Positions 18,384 to 28,201 of a stretch of DNA of 64,000 nt are shown piece after piece. The translations under genes were made by a program, and so were the position numbers. The stretch lies in the NCBI GenBank assembly GCA_000421085.1, contig ATWE01000001.1:744001-808000 (forward strand), read 5' to 3'. The notes beneath the pieces were generated by a model that saw only the letters and a list, made by a program, of their open reading frames with translations, did not search any database and was not told where the DNA came from. Source of the DNA: Ensifer sp. USDA 6670 (GTDB taxonomy: Bacteria > Pseudomonadota > Alphaproteobacteria > Rhizobiales > Rhizobiaceae). Within the stretch, counting starts at the first letter, position 1; the number at the start of each line of letters is the position of its first letter.

Positions 18384-19205
18384 ATGAGCACGGACCACGC
18401 CAGTCTGGACGGGAAGATCGCCATCGTGACCGGCGGAACGCAGGGGCTCGGTGCCACGATTGCCGCACTTTTCGCGGAGCGTGGCGCCGCGGGCGTCGTC
18501 ATCTGCGGGCGCAACGCGGCGAAGGGCGAGGCGAAAGCCGCCGAGATCGCCGAAGCGACCGGTACGAAGGTCGTCTACGTACCGGCGGATTTCGAGCGGG
18601 TGGAGGATGCCCGCGCCGTCGTGGCCGCTTGCGACCGCGCCTTCGGCCGCGTCGATGCGCTGGTCAACGCCGCAGCGATCACCGATCGGGGCACGATCCT
18701 CGACACCAGCCCGGAACTGTTCGACCGGATGTTTGCGGTCAATGTTCGGGCGCCATTCTTCCTTATGCAGGAGGTGATAAAGGTGATGCGGCGCGAGAAG
18801 ACGGCGGGCACGATCGTCAATATCGGCTCCATGTCGGCGAAGGCGGGTCAGCCCTTCATCGCAGCCTATTGTGCGTCGAAGGGGGCGCTGGAGACGCTGA
18901 CCAAGAACACCGCCTACGCCGTCCTGCGCAACCGGATACGGGTCAACGGCCTCAACATAGGCTGGATGGCCTCGGAAGGCGAAGACCGGATCCAGCGCGA
19001 ATATCACGATGCGCCGGCGAACTGGCTGGAAAGGGCGGCAGCGAGCCAGCCTTTCGGCAGGCTCGTCGACCCTGCCGAGGTCGCGCGCGCCTGCGCCTAT
19101 CTCTCATCGGCAGAATCCGGTCTCATGACGGGTTCCGTCATCTGCTTCGATCAGTCGATCTGGGGTGCCTATGACGCCTCGCCCCATCCGGAGGCACCGC
19201 TCTGA
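18384..19205 (+). CDS. SDR-family oxidoreductase
   Basis: A 273-residue classical short-chain dehydrogenase/reductase. It has a Rossmann motif TGGTQGLGATIA near residue 16, NAAA in the central strand (LVNAAAITD), catalytic Ser in NIGSMSAKAG and YCASKGAL with the Tyr-x3-Lys pair. The NAD(P)(H)-dependent substrate is unknown. AAGGAGG sits ahead of the ATG. It follows the PhyH-like gene and probably oxidises or reduces its product. It is followed by the cobalamin riboswitch of bluB, which is a separate unit. Confidence 0.9.
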   Translation: MSTDHASLDGKIAIVTGGTQGLGATIAALFAERGAAGVVICGRNAAKGEAKAAEIAEATGTKVVYVPADFERVEDARAVVAACDRAFGRVDALVNAAAITDRGTILDTSPELFDRMFAVNVRAPFFLMQEVIKVMRREKTAGTIVNIGSMSAKAGQPFIAAYCASKGALETLTKNTAYAVLRNRIRVNGLNIGWMASEGEDRIQREYHDAPANWLERAAASQPFGRLVDPAEVARACAYLSSAESGLMTGSVICFDQSIWGAYDASPHPEAPL

Positions 19206-19262
19206 AGCTCCCGCTTGCTTGCCTTGCCTTTCACGGGGACCTGTGGCCATATGCCGCCGTCA

Positions 19263-19450
19263 GGTGCCCGCGAATGCGGGAGAATCGGGAAGCCGGTGCA
19301 GTTCCGGCACGTGCCCAACGCTGTGAAGGGGACGTTCTCGCCAGAAATTAAGGTCTGAATCTTTTCAGAACTTTGCCACTGAATATTAAAGCGATTCGGG
19401 AAGGCGGCGGGAGCGGATGATCCGAAGTCAGAAGACCGGCCTGGCAAGAT
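19263..19450 (+). ncRNA. Cobalamin (AdoCbl) riboswitch upstream of bluB
   Basis: The block runs GGTGCC(C), CGGGAA, GCCGGTGCA...CCGGCAC, GCCCAACGCTGTGA, then further on GCCACT, CGGGAAGGC, GAAGTCAGAAGACCGGCC. These are the conserved blocks of the cobalamin riboswitch in order, including the B12-box-like GCCACTG...AGTCAGAAGACC core. It lies directly ahead of bluB, a gene that makes the lower ligand of B12. High cobalamin is expected to reduce bluB expression. Boundaries are estimated by eye. Confidence 0.88.
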
Positions 19451-19452
19451 AG

Positions 19453-20181
<729 letters not shown>

Positions 20182-20184
<3 letters not shown>

Positions 20185-20254
20185 ATCACGGTGTTTTGGT
20201 CGGTTCGACCTGAGAACATGAACGATTCCAGGAAGTTAGAGCGGGCTGCGGGTC
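20182..20254 (-). repeat. Partial copy of a dispersed palindromic repeat
   Basis: In reverse orientation this stretch matches the 3' two-thirds of the elements at 26803-26916, 54106-54217 and 54644-54751 (GATCACGGTG..TTTGGTCGG.TCGACCTGA..AC.., then GAGCGGGCTGCGGG). It is degenerate, lacks the last third, and starts at the bluB stop codon. Confidence 0.6.
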
Positions 20255-20292
20255 AAGAAGCTGCGCGCATTCGTGCAGCGCAGCGGCGCATG

Positions 20293-21420
20293 TCAATTGT
20301 CCTGCAGCGGCTGGTATCGCGGCCCAAGCGGATGCTTGAGATCGATCGCGCTCTCTTCCTGCGGAAGGAAGGTCGGACCGACGACGCGGACCTTGCTTTT
20401 TGTTGGGTCGTAGGGCCGCTCTTCTATAGGCTTGGGCGACGCCTTTTTCTCGCTGCCAATGGATATGACCGACGGGCTGACGACGGTGAGCTTGCCAGCG
20501 GAGCCTGCCTTTCGCCCGTTGGCATCTTTTGCGGGGTCCGGGATTCCGCAGCCACAGATGCCGGGTGAGCCGACACCGCGCGCCCGGTAGCTGAAGGCCG
20601 TTGGGAGGTCGGTGTAGGGCCGGCCGGTTGTTGTCGAAACCATCTGGTCTGCTTCTTCCGTTGCAAGCACATGATAGTAGAGCTCCGTCTCCGCACCCGG
20701 GCATCGCGCGCGGCAGAGATCGGCGTCGCGATCGAAGTCTGCCGGCGTGGCATGCGAGGAGATGGGAAAGAAGGCGCCATCGCATGTTCTTACGCACATG
20801 GTCCTGAGGCTGCCGGCGAACGCGTCATCCGTGAGCGGAAGATCTGCCCCGGGAGTGTCGAGCAGAAGCGGATAGGCATCGCTGTCGGGTGGCAGATCCC
20901 TCAGGATGTTCCGGTGAACCTCCGTTTCCCCGGCGGCGGCACTCGCAAACTCGCCTTCGGCACTTCCGGTATCCCAGGCCTCGCGCACCCCCGAGCAGCC
21001 GTTGAGTTCCATGGCAGCGAGGATGCGCCGGAGAACGTCGTCGTCACCTCCGCCGATCAGATGCCTGCGTTGCGCCTTGAGTTGTCGCAGGTTCTCCTCC
21101 ATCCGCGCGATCGTGTCGTGCAGCTCGGCGCAAGCGGCATCGTCATCGCCGCCGATGACGATGACGCTGTCGCTGCTGCACTCCATTCGACGGCGATCGT
21201 TCTTGGCGCGGCGCAGTTCGATGTTCTGGCGGGAGACCGCACCTGTGAAATCGCGCAGGCTGGCATTCGTCGTAAAGCCTGTTGGAAGGCCGGCGAGGCG
21301 TGCGTTCAGCCGTTCGCAAACGCCGGACGCTGCGGCCGGGCCGGCTGTCGCCAGCGCCAGCGGTACGAGAACCGCCGCGATGCGCCGGATCTTGGATGCC
21401 ACCTTCGGAGACGCGGACAC
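20293..21420 (-). CDS. DUF2865 domain exported protein
   Basis: A 375-residue protein with a signal peptide (RRIAAVLVPLALATAGPAAASG). A coiled-coil stretch with a Cys-containing loop (about residues 60-130) leads into the hallmark MCVRTCDGAFFPISSHATPADFDRDADLCRARCPG motif of DUF2865 (about residues 215-250). The C terminus is Pro/Lys-rich. It is widespread in Rhizobiales and of unknown function; envelope localisation is inferred. The start is GTG at 21420 after AGGAAGAAG. It lies downstream of sinI on the same strand, 168 bp away. Confidence 0.85.
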   Translation of the reverse strand: MSASPKVASKIRRIAAVLVPLALATAGPAAASGVCERLNARLAGLPTGFTTNASLRDFTGAVSRQNIELRRAKNDRRRMECSSDSVIVIGGDDDAACAELHDTIARMEENLRQLKAQRRHLIGGGDDDVLRRILAAMELNGCSGVREAWDTGSAEGEFASAAAGETEVHRNILRDLPPDSDAYPLLLDTPGADLPLTDDAFAGSLRTMCVRTCDGAFFPISSHATPADFDRDADLCRARCPGAETELYYHVLATEEADQMVSTTTGRPYTDLPTAFSYRARGVGSPGICGCGIPDPAKDANGRKAGSAGKLTVVSPSVISIGSEKKASPKPIEERPYDPTKSKVRVVGPTFLPQEESAIDLKHPLGPRYQPLQDN

Positions 21421-21588
21421 GTGCTTCTTCCTGCATTGCAGCGGACCGTTGCCGATGTGTCCGCCTTACCGTCCCATCATAGGACCTTGCCGAGATGGCG
21501 CAACGGGAAGAGGGCATCTGCGTTAATTTGCAAATGCCCGTGGATGGAAGCTGTGGGCCGTGCGATTTGCACGACCCTGAATATCGGG

Positions 21589-22233
21589 TCAGGCGGCGCG
21601 TGCCGTTTCAAGCGACATCGGGCGATCGAGAACGGTACCCTCGATGGAGGCCACCGCCTTCATCGTTTCGAGCAGGTTCCTGCTCACCTCCCACGCGATG
21701 GCGACCGCATGGACGGAGCCGATCCTGTGCGGGTCGGCAATGCGCTCCCCGGGGCAACCCATGCGGCGGAACATTCGCTCCAGGAACACATCGGTGACCG
21801 TGACGATATGGCTGATGCCCGAGGCAAGGCTCATTTCGCCCACACCGCACATCAGTTCGGCCGCGGCGATGGTGACCTGGTTCGATGCGCGATCCTGGGA
21901 AATTTCGGGATCGATGCAGAAGCGGCTCGATTCCCACACCGACGCACTACGGATTTCCGGATTGTCCCCGAGCAGAATCGGGAACGTGTCGTCCAGCATA
22001 TTCGGTCCGAGCGTCGGGAGGAGCCTGAGGGAGCCACGGATCTTGCCCGTGTCCGGCGAGTACGACATGACGTAGAGCGGATTGGCTTTGTCGTAGTGAT
22101 CGATTTCCCAATCGCCCTCGGTCTTGACGTCCCATTTCAAGAAGTCGTGGAACACGCGCTTACGCAGCCGGAACATCTCGTCGATTGCCTGGGGATGCTG
22201 CCTGCGACCGTTTCCGTTCACTATCCTGATCAT
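21589..22233 (-). CDS. sinI: SinI acyl-homoserine-lactone synthase
   Basis: A 214-residue LuxI-family synthase. It has the conserved N-terminal residues (FRLRKRVFHDFLKWDVKTEGDWEIDHYD: Arg, Phe, Trp, Asp) and the core RGSLRLLPTLGPNML and ESSRFCID motifs that bind S-adenosylmethionine and acyl-ACP. It sits beside sinR and dme, the S. meliloti arrangement, where SinI makes long-chain (C12-C18) AHLs. ATG 22233 has GGAGCGA at the right distance; an in-frame ATG 12 bases upstream overlaps that SD and is unlikely. A lux-box-like palindrome lies 61 bp upstream. Confidence 0.95.
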   Translation of the reverse strand: MIRIVNGNGRRQHPQAIDEMFRLRKRVFHDFLKWDVKTEGDWEIDHYDKANPLYVMSYSPDTGKIRGSLRLLPTLGPNMLDDTFPILLGDNPEIRSASVWESSRFCIDPEISQDRASNQVTIAAAELMCGVGEMSLASGISHIVTVTDVFLERMFRRMGCPGERIADPHRIGSVHAVAIAWEVSRNLLETMKAVASIEGTVLDRPMSLETARAA

Positions 22234-22293
22234 TTTTCGCTCCATGCGTGATTACGCGATGTAGCGATGCTGTCAGGCTCGGATGACACATGT

Positions 22294-22313
22294 AACTGTC
22301 TATAGTGACAGTT
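22294..22313 (-). promoter_or_regulatory. lux/sin-box: SinR (or ExpR) operator for sinI
   Basis: A 20-bp near-perfect dyad, AACTGTC-(6 nt)-GACAGTT, lies in the sinR-sinI intergenic region with its edge 61 bp upstream of the sinI ATG. The size and symmetry are those of a lux box, bound by LuxR-type regulators. SinR is the obvious ligand; ExpR binding nearby is known in S. meliloti. Confidence 0.8.
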
Positions 22314-22361
22314 TATTTCCTTGTTTTTTCCCAATAGATTTGTGGGGGAATCTGCGGGGTG

Positions 22362-22384
22362 GCCGGTCCTGTTCCGGGCCGGCA
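22362..22384 (-). other. Hairpin between sinR stop and sinI promoter
   Basis: GCCGGTCC and GGGCCGGC (8-bp arms, one G.T) lie just past the sinR stop. No U-tract follows on the minus strand. It could be the end of the sinR transcript or an attenuating structure between sinR and sinI. Confidence 0.35.
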
Positions 22385-22389
22385 ACCCG

Positions 22390-23127
22390 TCAGATGGTGG
22401 GGATCAGAGCATGTCGAACAGCGTGCGCTACAGCTTGCGTGTTGGACACTACATTGAGTTTGCGGCGGGCATTGGTCATGAAGAAACGCACCGTTCGCTC
22501 GGATATGCCGAGGATCGTTGCAATCTCCCAGTAGCTCTTGCCGGCCGCCGACCAGGTGAGCACCTCCGTTTCCCGACCGGTCAGGCGCAGATCGCGCTCG
22601 TCGAGCGCCCCAGCCATGGCCGAATGTTCGAGCATGGAGGCGTGGAAGAGATTGGCAGCCAGCTGGAAATCGCGCAGATGGCAGCGGCGGTAGGCGGACC
22701 ACTCAACCGGCGACATGTTTGCACCGATTGCGAGAAGCGCCATGCGGCCCGCAGGCGAGGGGAGCGGCAAGGCCACGCCTTCGGTGGAAAGCCCGATTTC
22801 CTCGGCCGCTTCAAAGAGGGGTTCGCATTCCGGAAAGCGACGCCGCGCTGTCGCCCATTCTACCGGCCTGACGCCGCCGAGCGCAAGCTTGAGGATCGGG
22901 TCGATCCTGTAAAGCCCCCTGGCGGCGTAGATTTCGGCGGCGTAGGCGCCGAAAGTATGATGCAGGCGGCAGATTCTTAAACCGTCCGGAAGAGACTCCG
23001 CCTCCAGATACAGGAGATGCGAGATGTTGAAGGTTCGACGCATGAGGGCGAAGAAGCGCTCGGGGTCCGCGCAACCTCCATATTCCACAATATCCAGCAA
23101 ATTGAGGACAGCCTGTTGATTAGCCAT
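22390..23127 (-). CDS. sinR: SinR LuxR-type quorum-sensing regulator
   Basis: A 245-residue LuxR-family protein: N-terminal autoinducer-binding domain (about residues 15-165) and C-terminal helix-turn-helix (LTGRETEVLTWSAAGKSYWEIATILGISERTVRFFMTNARRKL, about residues 178-225). It activates sinI in S. meliloti. The canonical SD is weak (ACGG near the ATG at 23127), with AGGGG 18 bases upstream. About 200 bp of AT-rich DNA separate it from dme and presumably hold the sinR promoter, which in S. meliloti also responds to phosphate and ExpR; I cannot point to a PhoB box with confidence. Confidence 0.93.
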   Translation of the reverse strand: MANQQAVLNLLDIVEYGGCADPERFFALMRRTFNISHLLYLEAESLPDGLRICRLHHTFGAYAAEIYAARGLYRIDPILKLALGGVRPVEWATARRRFPECEPLFEAAEEIGLSTEGVALPLPSPAGRMALLAIGANMSPVEWSAYRRCHLRDFQLAANLFHASMLEHSAMAGALDERDLRLTGRETEVLTWSAAGKSYWEIATILGISERTVRFFMTNARRKLNVVSNTQAVAHAVRHALIPTI

Positions 23128-23328
23128 GCCGTAACACCGAAACTTGCCCCTATAATAAACATGGTTTACGGCGGCCGGTTTTGTCTAGTGCAATATTTCA
23201 TAATCGGTGCAGTAATTCCGCGAATACAATAAGAGGTTGTATATTGAGCGAATATATCGCTGACGCGGCTGCGTCGGCCCGGTGGAAACGGTCCTCTCAG
23301 CCACATGAATAAGAAGGCGCGCCACCCC

Positions 23329-25641
23329 TCAGACGGGATGGCTTGATTCGACGACGGCCAGCGCTGCCATGTTGACGACGCCGCGCGAGGTGACGGACGG
23401 CGACAGAATATGAGCCGGCAGCGCCGAGCCCAATAGGATCGGGCCGACATGCAGGCTGTCCGTCATGGTTTTGACCACGCCGAGCGTGATGTTGGCGGCG
23501 TCGAGATTGGGAAAGACGAGCAGGTTCGCTTCGCCATTCAGCGCGCTGTCCGGCATTACGCGTTGGCGCAGGACCTCGGAGATGGCGGAATCGCCGTGCA
23601 TTTCTCCGTCCACTTCGAGATCGGGGGCGAGCTCGCGCACGAGCTGCAGTGCGGTGCGCATCTTGAAAGCGCTCTCGGAATCGCGCGAGCCGAAGTTCGA
23701 GTGGGAGACGAGCGCAGCACGCGGCGTGATGCCGAAGCGGCGGATTTCGTTTGCCGCCATCACCGTCGTCTGAGCGATCTCCTCCGCGCTCGGGCTGAAG
23801 CTCACATAGGTATCGGTGAAGAAGGTCGCGCCGCGTTGTGAGATCAGAAGGCTGAGCGCCGAGAAGTCGAGTACGCCCGAACGCTTGCCGATGATCTGCG
23901 ATACATCGCGCAGATGCCTGCTGTAGCGCCCCTCGACCCCGCAGATCAACGCATCCGCCTCGCCGCGCTTGACGGCGAGCGCGCCGATGACCGTCGTGTT
24001 CGTACGCACGATCGTGCGGGCCGCCTCGGGAATGACGCCGAGCCGCCCGACGAGTGCGAAATAATCATCGACATAGTCGCGATAGCGCGGGTCGCCCTCG
24101 GGATTGACGACCTCGAAATCGACATCGGGGCGGATTCTGAGGCCGTAACGCCGCAGCCGGGTCTCGATGATTTGCGGGCGGCCGATCAGGATCGGCTTGG
24201 CCGTGCCTTCCTCCAGCAGCACCTGGGCGGCGCGCAGCACCCGCTCATCTTCGCCCTCGGCGAAGATGACGCGGTTCTTTGCCGCGTTCTTCGCTGCAGC
24301 AAAGACCGGCTTCATGATGAAGCCGGAGCGGAAGACGAAACGGTTGAGCTTGTCGAGATAGGCGTCGAACTCCTGGATTGGACGCGTCGCGACGCCGCTT
24401 TCGGCCGCGGCCTTTGCAACGGCCGGCGCAATGCGCAGGATCAGCCGCTGATCGAAAGGCGAAGGGATAAGGTAATCGGGGCCGAAGACCGGCGTCTCGC
24501 CGGAATAGGCGTGCGCGGCGACATCCGACGGTTCCTCGCGGGCAAGGCCGGCAATTGCGCGTACCGCCGCCATCTTCATTTCTTCGTTGATGGTGCGTGC
24601 GCCGCAATCGAGCGCGCCACGGAAGATATGCGGGAAACAGAGGACATTGTTGACCTGGTTCGGAAAATCCGAACGTCCGGTGCAGATCATGGCATCGGGC
24701 CGCGCGGCACGGGCCACTTCGGGCATGATCTCCGGCGTAGGGTTGGCCAGCGCCATGATCAGTGGCTTTTCGGCCATGCGGGCCAAGAGTTCAGGCTTGA
24801 GGACGCCGGCGGCCGAGAGCCCCAGAAAAACGTCGGCTCCGCCGATGCTGTCGGCGAGCACACGATTGTCGCTCTCCTGCGCGTAGACGGCTTTCCACTC
24901 GTCCATCAGGGCCTCGCGCCCCTTGTAGACGAGACCCTCGATGTCGTGGACCCAGATGTTTTCGCGCTTGGCGCCCAGCGTGACGAGGAGGTTGAGACAG
25001 GCAAGCGCCGCCGCCCCGGCACCGGAGGCCACGATCTTGGCTTCGGCAATGTCCTTGCCGGCGAGTTCCAGGCCGTTGAGGACGGCGGCAGCGACGATGA
25101 TCGCGGTTCCGTGCTGGTCGTCGTGGAAGACCGGTATTTCCATCTTCTCGCGCAGACGCCGCTCCACCTCGAAACATTCGGGAGCTTTGATGTCCTCGAG
25201 ATTGATGCCGCCGAAGGTCGGCTCCAGCGCCGAAATGACGTCGACCATCCGATCGACCGTCGGTGCGTCGATTTCGATGTCGAATACGTCGATCCCTGCG
25301 AACTTCTTGAAGAGAACGGCTTTCCCTTCCATCACGGGTTTGGAGGCGAGGGGACCGATATTGCCGAGGCCGAGAACGGCAGTGCCGTTGGATACCACGG
25401 CGACGAGGTTGGCGCGGGCGGTGAAATCGGCTGCGGTCTCGGGATTGTCTCTGATCGCGAGGCAAGGTGCGGCGACCCCGGGTGAATAGGCGAGCGCCAG
25501 GTCGCGCTGGTTCCCGAGCGGCTTGGTCGGCTGGATCTCGAGCTTGCCCGGGCGAGGATAGCGATGGAAGAAGAGTGCCTGCTGATCGATGTCTCCGCTG
25601 GCGGGAACGGCCTGGGATTTCGCTTTATCGCCCGTGTTCAT
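23329..25641 (-). CDS. dme: NAD-dependent malic enzyme with phosphotransacetylase-like C-terminal domain
   Basis: A 770-residue chimeric malic enzyme. The N-terminal half (about residues 20-440) is the catalytic unit: oxaloacetate-decarboxylating malate to pyruvate, with [26 protein letters not shown] (metal Asp) and the NAD-binding [16 protein letters not shown]. The C-terminal ~320 residues (from about 450) resemble phosphate acetyltransferase and are regulatory rather than active, as known for this class. In S. meliloti the DME enzyme feeds C4-dicarboxylates to pyruvate and is needed for nitrogen fixation. It precedes sinR on the same strand. Confidence 0.95.
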   Translation of the reverse strand: MNTGDKAKSQAVPASGDIDQQALFFHRYPRPGKLEIQPTKPLGNQRDLALAYSPGVAAPCLAIRDNPETAADFTARANLVAVVSNGTAVLGLGNIGPLASKPVMEGKAVLFKKFAGIDVFDIEIDAPTVDRMVDVISALEPTFGGINLEDIKAPECFEVERRLREKMEIPVFHDDQHGTAIIVAAAVLNGLELAGKDIAEAKIVASGAGAAALACLNLLVTLGAKRENIWVHDIEGLVYKGREALMDEWKAVYAQESDNRVLADSIGGADVFLGLSAAGVLKPELLARMAEKPLIMALANPTPEIMPEVARAARPDAMICTGRSDFPNQVNNVLCFPHIFRGALDCGARTINEEMKMAAVRAIAGLAREEPSDVAAHAYSGETPVFGPDYLIPSPFDQRLILRIAPAVAKAAAESGVATRPIQEFDAYLDKLNRFVFRSGFIMKPVFAAAKNAAKNRVIFAEGEDERVLRAAQVLLEEGTAKPILIGRPQIIETRLRRYGLRIRPDVDFEVVNPEGDPRYRDYVDDYFALVGRLGVIPEAARTIVRTNTTVIGALAVKRGEADALICGVEGRYSRHLRDVSQIIGKRSGVLDFSALSLLISQRGATFFTDTYVSFSPSAEEIAQTTVMAANEIRRFGITPRAALVSHSNFGSRDSESAFKMRTALQLVRELAPDLEVDGEMHGDSAISEVLRQRVMPDSALNGEANLLVFPNLDAANITLGVVKTMTDSLHVGPILLGSALPAHILSPSVTSRGVVNMAALAVVESSHPV

Positions 25642-25883
25642 GCCTTTGCATTCCTTGAATTCTTGCGTGGGAGCCGAGAGCGCGGTTGTGAATCGCGTTC
25701 ACGTCCGGTGCTGATCGATGTCGTGCCTTTTGGCATGAATCGACTGGCAGGTACAGTTTCGACGCGGTTCTTTCCAGCCATTGCTGCGCGGTGCCTGCTG
25801 CGTGCCCCGCGTCCCGTGTCATCTTCCTGAAACACGAGTCTGATTTTGACGGTCTTGAAACGGCTAACCAGGATGAGGCTGGC

Positions 25884-26729
25884 ATGGCGGCGGCATCGGC
25901 ACACCAACAGAATTCCGTTCGGAAACTGCGGACGCTTTTCATTTCCGATGTTCATCTGGGCTCGAAAGCGGCCAAAACGGACTTTCTTCTGGATTTCCTG
26001 CGGCATCACGAGGCGGAGACGATCATTCTCGTCGGGGATATCGTGGACGGCTGGCGTCTCAAACGCAGCTGGTACTGGCCGCAATCGTGCAACGACGTGG
26101 TCCAGAAGCTTCTGCGCAAGGCACGAAAGGGCACGCGCATCATCTACATCCCCGGGAATCACGACGAGTTCCTCCGGGACTTTCCGGGTATTCATTTCGG
26201 CGGGATCGAAGTGGCGCAGCGCCATCTCCACAAGGGCGCGGACGGGCGAATCTATCTCGTGCTGCACGGGGACGAGTTCGACGTGGTCGTGCGCAACGCA
26301 CGCGTTCTCGCCTATCTCGGCGACTGGGCCTACGACATGGCAATCGCCATCAATATCGGCCTTGCGGCAATACGTCGTCGTCTCGACATGCCTTACTGGT
26401 CGTTTTCCTCCTGGGCCAAGCTGCAGATCAAACATGCGGTGAACTTCATCGGCGAGTTCCAGAAAGTCGTGACCGAGGAGGCCCGTCGTCACGACGCGCA
26501 AGGCGTGATCTGCGGCCACATCCATCATGCGGTCATCGAAGACATCGACGACATCAGGTACATCAACACGGGCGACTGGGTGGAGAGCTGCACGGCGATC
26601 GCCGAGCATCACGACGGCACGATGGAGCTCATCACCTGGCACCAGATGCGCGGCGACAGCGCTGCTGAGCAGCGGGCCGGGGAGGCCGAGACGGTGCCCG
26701 TCAGGCGGCTCGCACCGCAGGCCGCCTGA
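25884..26729 (+). CDS. Metallophosphoesterase (LpxH-like)
   Basis: A 281-residue calcineurin-type phosphoesterase with all metal motifs: FISDVHLGS, VGDIVDGW, PGNHDEF, HGDEFD and CGHIHHA. It resembles the UDP-2,3-diacylglucosamine diphosphatase branch (LpxH), but alphaproteobacteria generally use LpxI for lipid A, so the substrate is uncertain. The frame is open 93 bp upstream; the ATG at 25884 follows GGATGAGG and gives a normal N terminus. It is divergent from dme and monocistronic. Confidence 0.87.
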   Translation: MAAASAHQQNSVRKLRTLFISDVHLGSKAAKTDFLLDFLRHHEAETIILVGDIVDGWRLKRSWYWPQSCNDVVQKLLRKARKGTRIIYIPGNHDEFLRDFPGIHFGGIEVAQRHLHKGADGRIYLVLHGDEFDVVVRNARVLAYLGDWAYDMAIAINIGLAAIRRRLDMPYWSFSSWAKLQIKHAVNFIGEFQKVVTEEARRHDAQGVICGHIHHAVIEDIDDIRYINTGDWVESCTAIAEHHDGTMELITWHQMRGDSAAEQRAGEAETVPVRRLAPQAA

Positions 26730-26802
26730 GTGATTTCGCGCGGTGAGGGAAAGTCGCGGAGGGGTCTGTCGATCGTTCCGGTGGACAAGCGTCCGCAGTG
26801 AC

Positions 26803-26916
26803 GAGCGGGATGAGGAAAAATGTGCGCGGTTTTGCGCCCGCATCCCGCGTCTCAACTTCTTGGAATCGATCACGTTCATGTTTTTAGGTCGACACGACCT
26901 AAAAACATCTTGATCT
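26803..26916. repeat. Dispersed palindromic intergenic element, copy 1
   Basis: A 114-bp element: GAGCGGGATGAGGAAAAA...CGCATCCCGCG forms one dyad, and a 13-bp-arm perfect dyad (TGTTTTTAGGTCG / CGACCTAAAAACA) forms the second, ending in TTGATCT. It shares both dyads with copies at 54106 and 54644 and, partially, 20182. It sits between the metallophosphoesterase and MFS genes. Confidence 0.8.
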
Positions 26917-26977
26917 AGCCGATGGCAAACACACGTGCGGTTGTGTTAATGGTGGCCCACAGCCATCAGGTCCCTCC

Positions 26978-28201
26978 ATGATTCCTTCATCTGCTCCCGC
27001 ATTCGTCGCGGGGCCCCCGCCGCGCCATTTCGCACTCCGCATCGCGCTTCTCTTCTCAGCGCCGCTGATCGTCAACGGTTTCGCGATGCCGTACTTTCCG
27101 GTCTGGCTGAGCAGCCTGTCGCTCAGCGACTTCGAAATCGGCATAGTGCTCGCGGTCCCGATGTTCGTCCGGGTGATCACCGCACCACTGGCGGGCGTTC
27201 TCGCAGACCGCATCGGCGAGCGGACGATCGTCCTGATCTGGTCGGGTATCCTGTCCTTCGCCGGGGCCATCGTTCTTTTCTATGCGCAGAGCTTCTGGCC
27301 GGTGCTGGTCATCTACACGCTGCAATCTGCCGTTTATTCGCCCTATGTGCCGATCGTCGAGGCGATCGCCCTTTCGGGTGTGCGGCGCTGGGGCTTCGAC
27401 TATGCGCAGATGCGTGTCTGGGGGTCGGTCGCCTTTATCGGGGCGACGATGCTGGGTGGCTGGCTGATCGGGGTCGTGGGCGGGCAGATGGTCCTGCCCG
27501 CCATGGCGGCGGGCTTCGCGCTCACCATCCTGTTGGCGGTGGCCGCGCCGCGTGTCGGCCGTCCGCGCAGGCCATCACCGATTACCGCAATCACCGAGCC
27601 GCCGCCGCAATCGCTGCGCCAGGCGGACCTGCAACTGCTCCTGGTCGGCGTGACGCTGGTCAACAGCAGCCATGCGATGCTCTTCGCCTTCTCTGCCATC
27701 TATTGGCAGCATATCGGATACAGCGGCACGCAGATCGGCATTCTCTGGAGCGCCGGTGTCGCGGCGGAAGTGCTGATGTTCTTCCTAGCCAGGGCGATCG
27801 TCCGCCGTTTCAGCGTCTGGACGATGATCTTTTCCGGCTGCCTGCTTGCGGTCGTACGCTGGCTGATCTTCCCGATGGATCTCGGCTTCTCGGGCTATTT
27901 CGTCCTGCAGTGTTTCCACGCCTTCACCTATGCGATCATGCACACGGGCATGCAGCACAAGCTGGTGGAGCGTGTCGCGGAGGAGCAGGAGGCGTCGGCG
28001 CAGGGGCTCTACTTTTTCTACACCGGCATCTTCACGGCGATCTTTACCTTTCTGTCGGGCTACTTCTACGCCTGGTTCGGCGTCGACGGCTTCTACTCCA
28101 TGTCGGTGGTCGCGCTATCGGGCTGCATTTTCACCTTCCTCGGCTGGTATCTTCAGCCCCAGAGGCTGGCCTCCGGCGGAAAGACGAGCGAGGCCTCGTA
28201 G
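26978..28201 (+). CDS. MFS transporter (PPP/nucleoside-permease-like branch)
   Basis: A 407-residue major facilitator protein with 12 predicted membrane helices and the loop-2 motif GVLADRIGERTIV. C-terminal features (LYFFYTGIFTAIFTFLSGYFYAWFG) fit the MFS_1-like branch related to phenylpropionate permeases. The substrate is unknown. Its last 49 bp overlap, tail to tail, the 3' end of the convergent epimerase gene, so no terminator can separate them. Confidence 0.88.
   Translation: MIPSSAPAFVAGPPPRHFALRIALLFSAPLIVNGFAMPYFPVWLSSLSLSDFEIGIVLAVPMFVRVITAPLAGVLADRIGERTIVLIWSGILSFAGAIVLFYAQSFWPVLVIYTLQSAVYSPYVPIVEAIALSGVRRWGFDYAQMRVWGSVAFIGATMLGGWLIGVVGGQMVLPAMAAGFALTILLAVAAPRVGRPRRPSPITAITEPPPQSLRQADLQLLLVGVTLVNSSHAMLFAFSAIYWQHIGYSGTQIGILWSAGVAAEVLMFFLARAIVRRFSVWTMIFSGCLLAVVRWLIFPMDLGFSGYFVLQCFHAFTYAIMHTGMQHKLVERVAEEQEASAQGLYFFYTGIFTAIFTFLSGYFYAWFGVDGFYSMSVVALSGCIFTFLGWYLQPQRLASGGKTSEAS

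Noticed and set aside
23128-23328. Possible PHO box upstream of sinR
   Set aside because: Phosphate control of sinR is known in S. meliloti, but I could not find two CTGTCAT-like direct repeats here with the right spacing.
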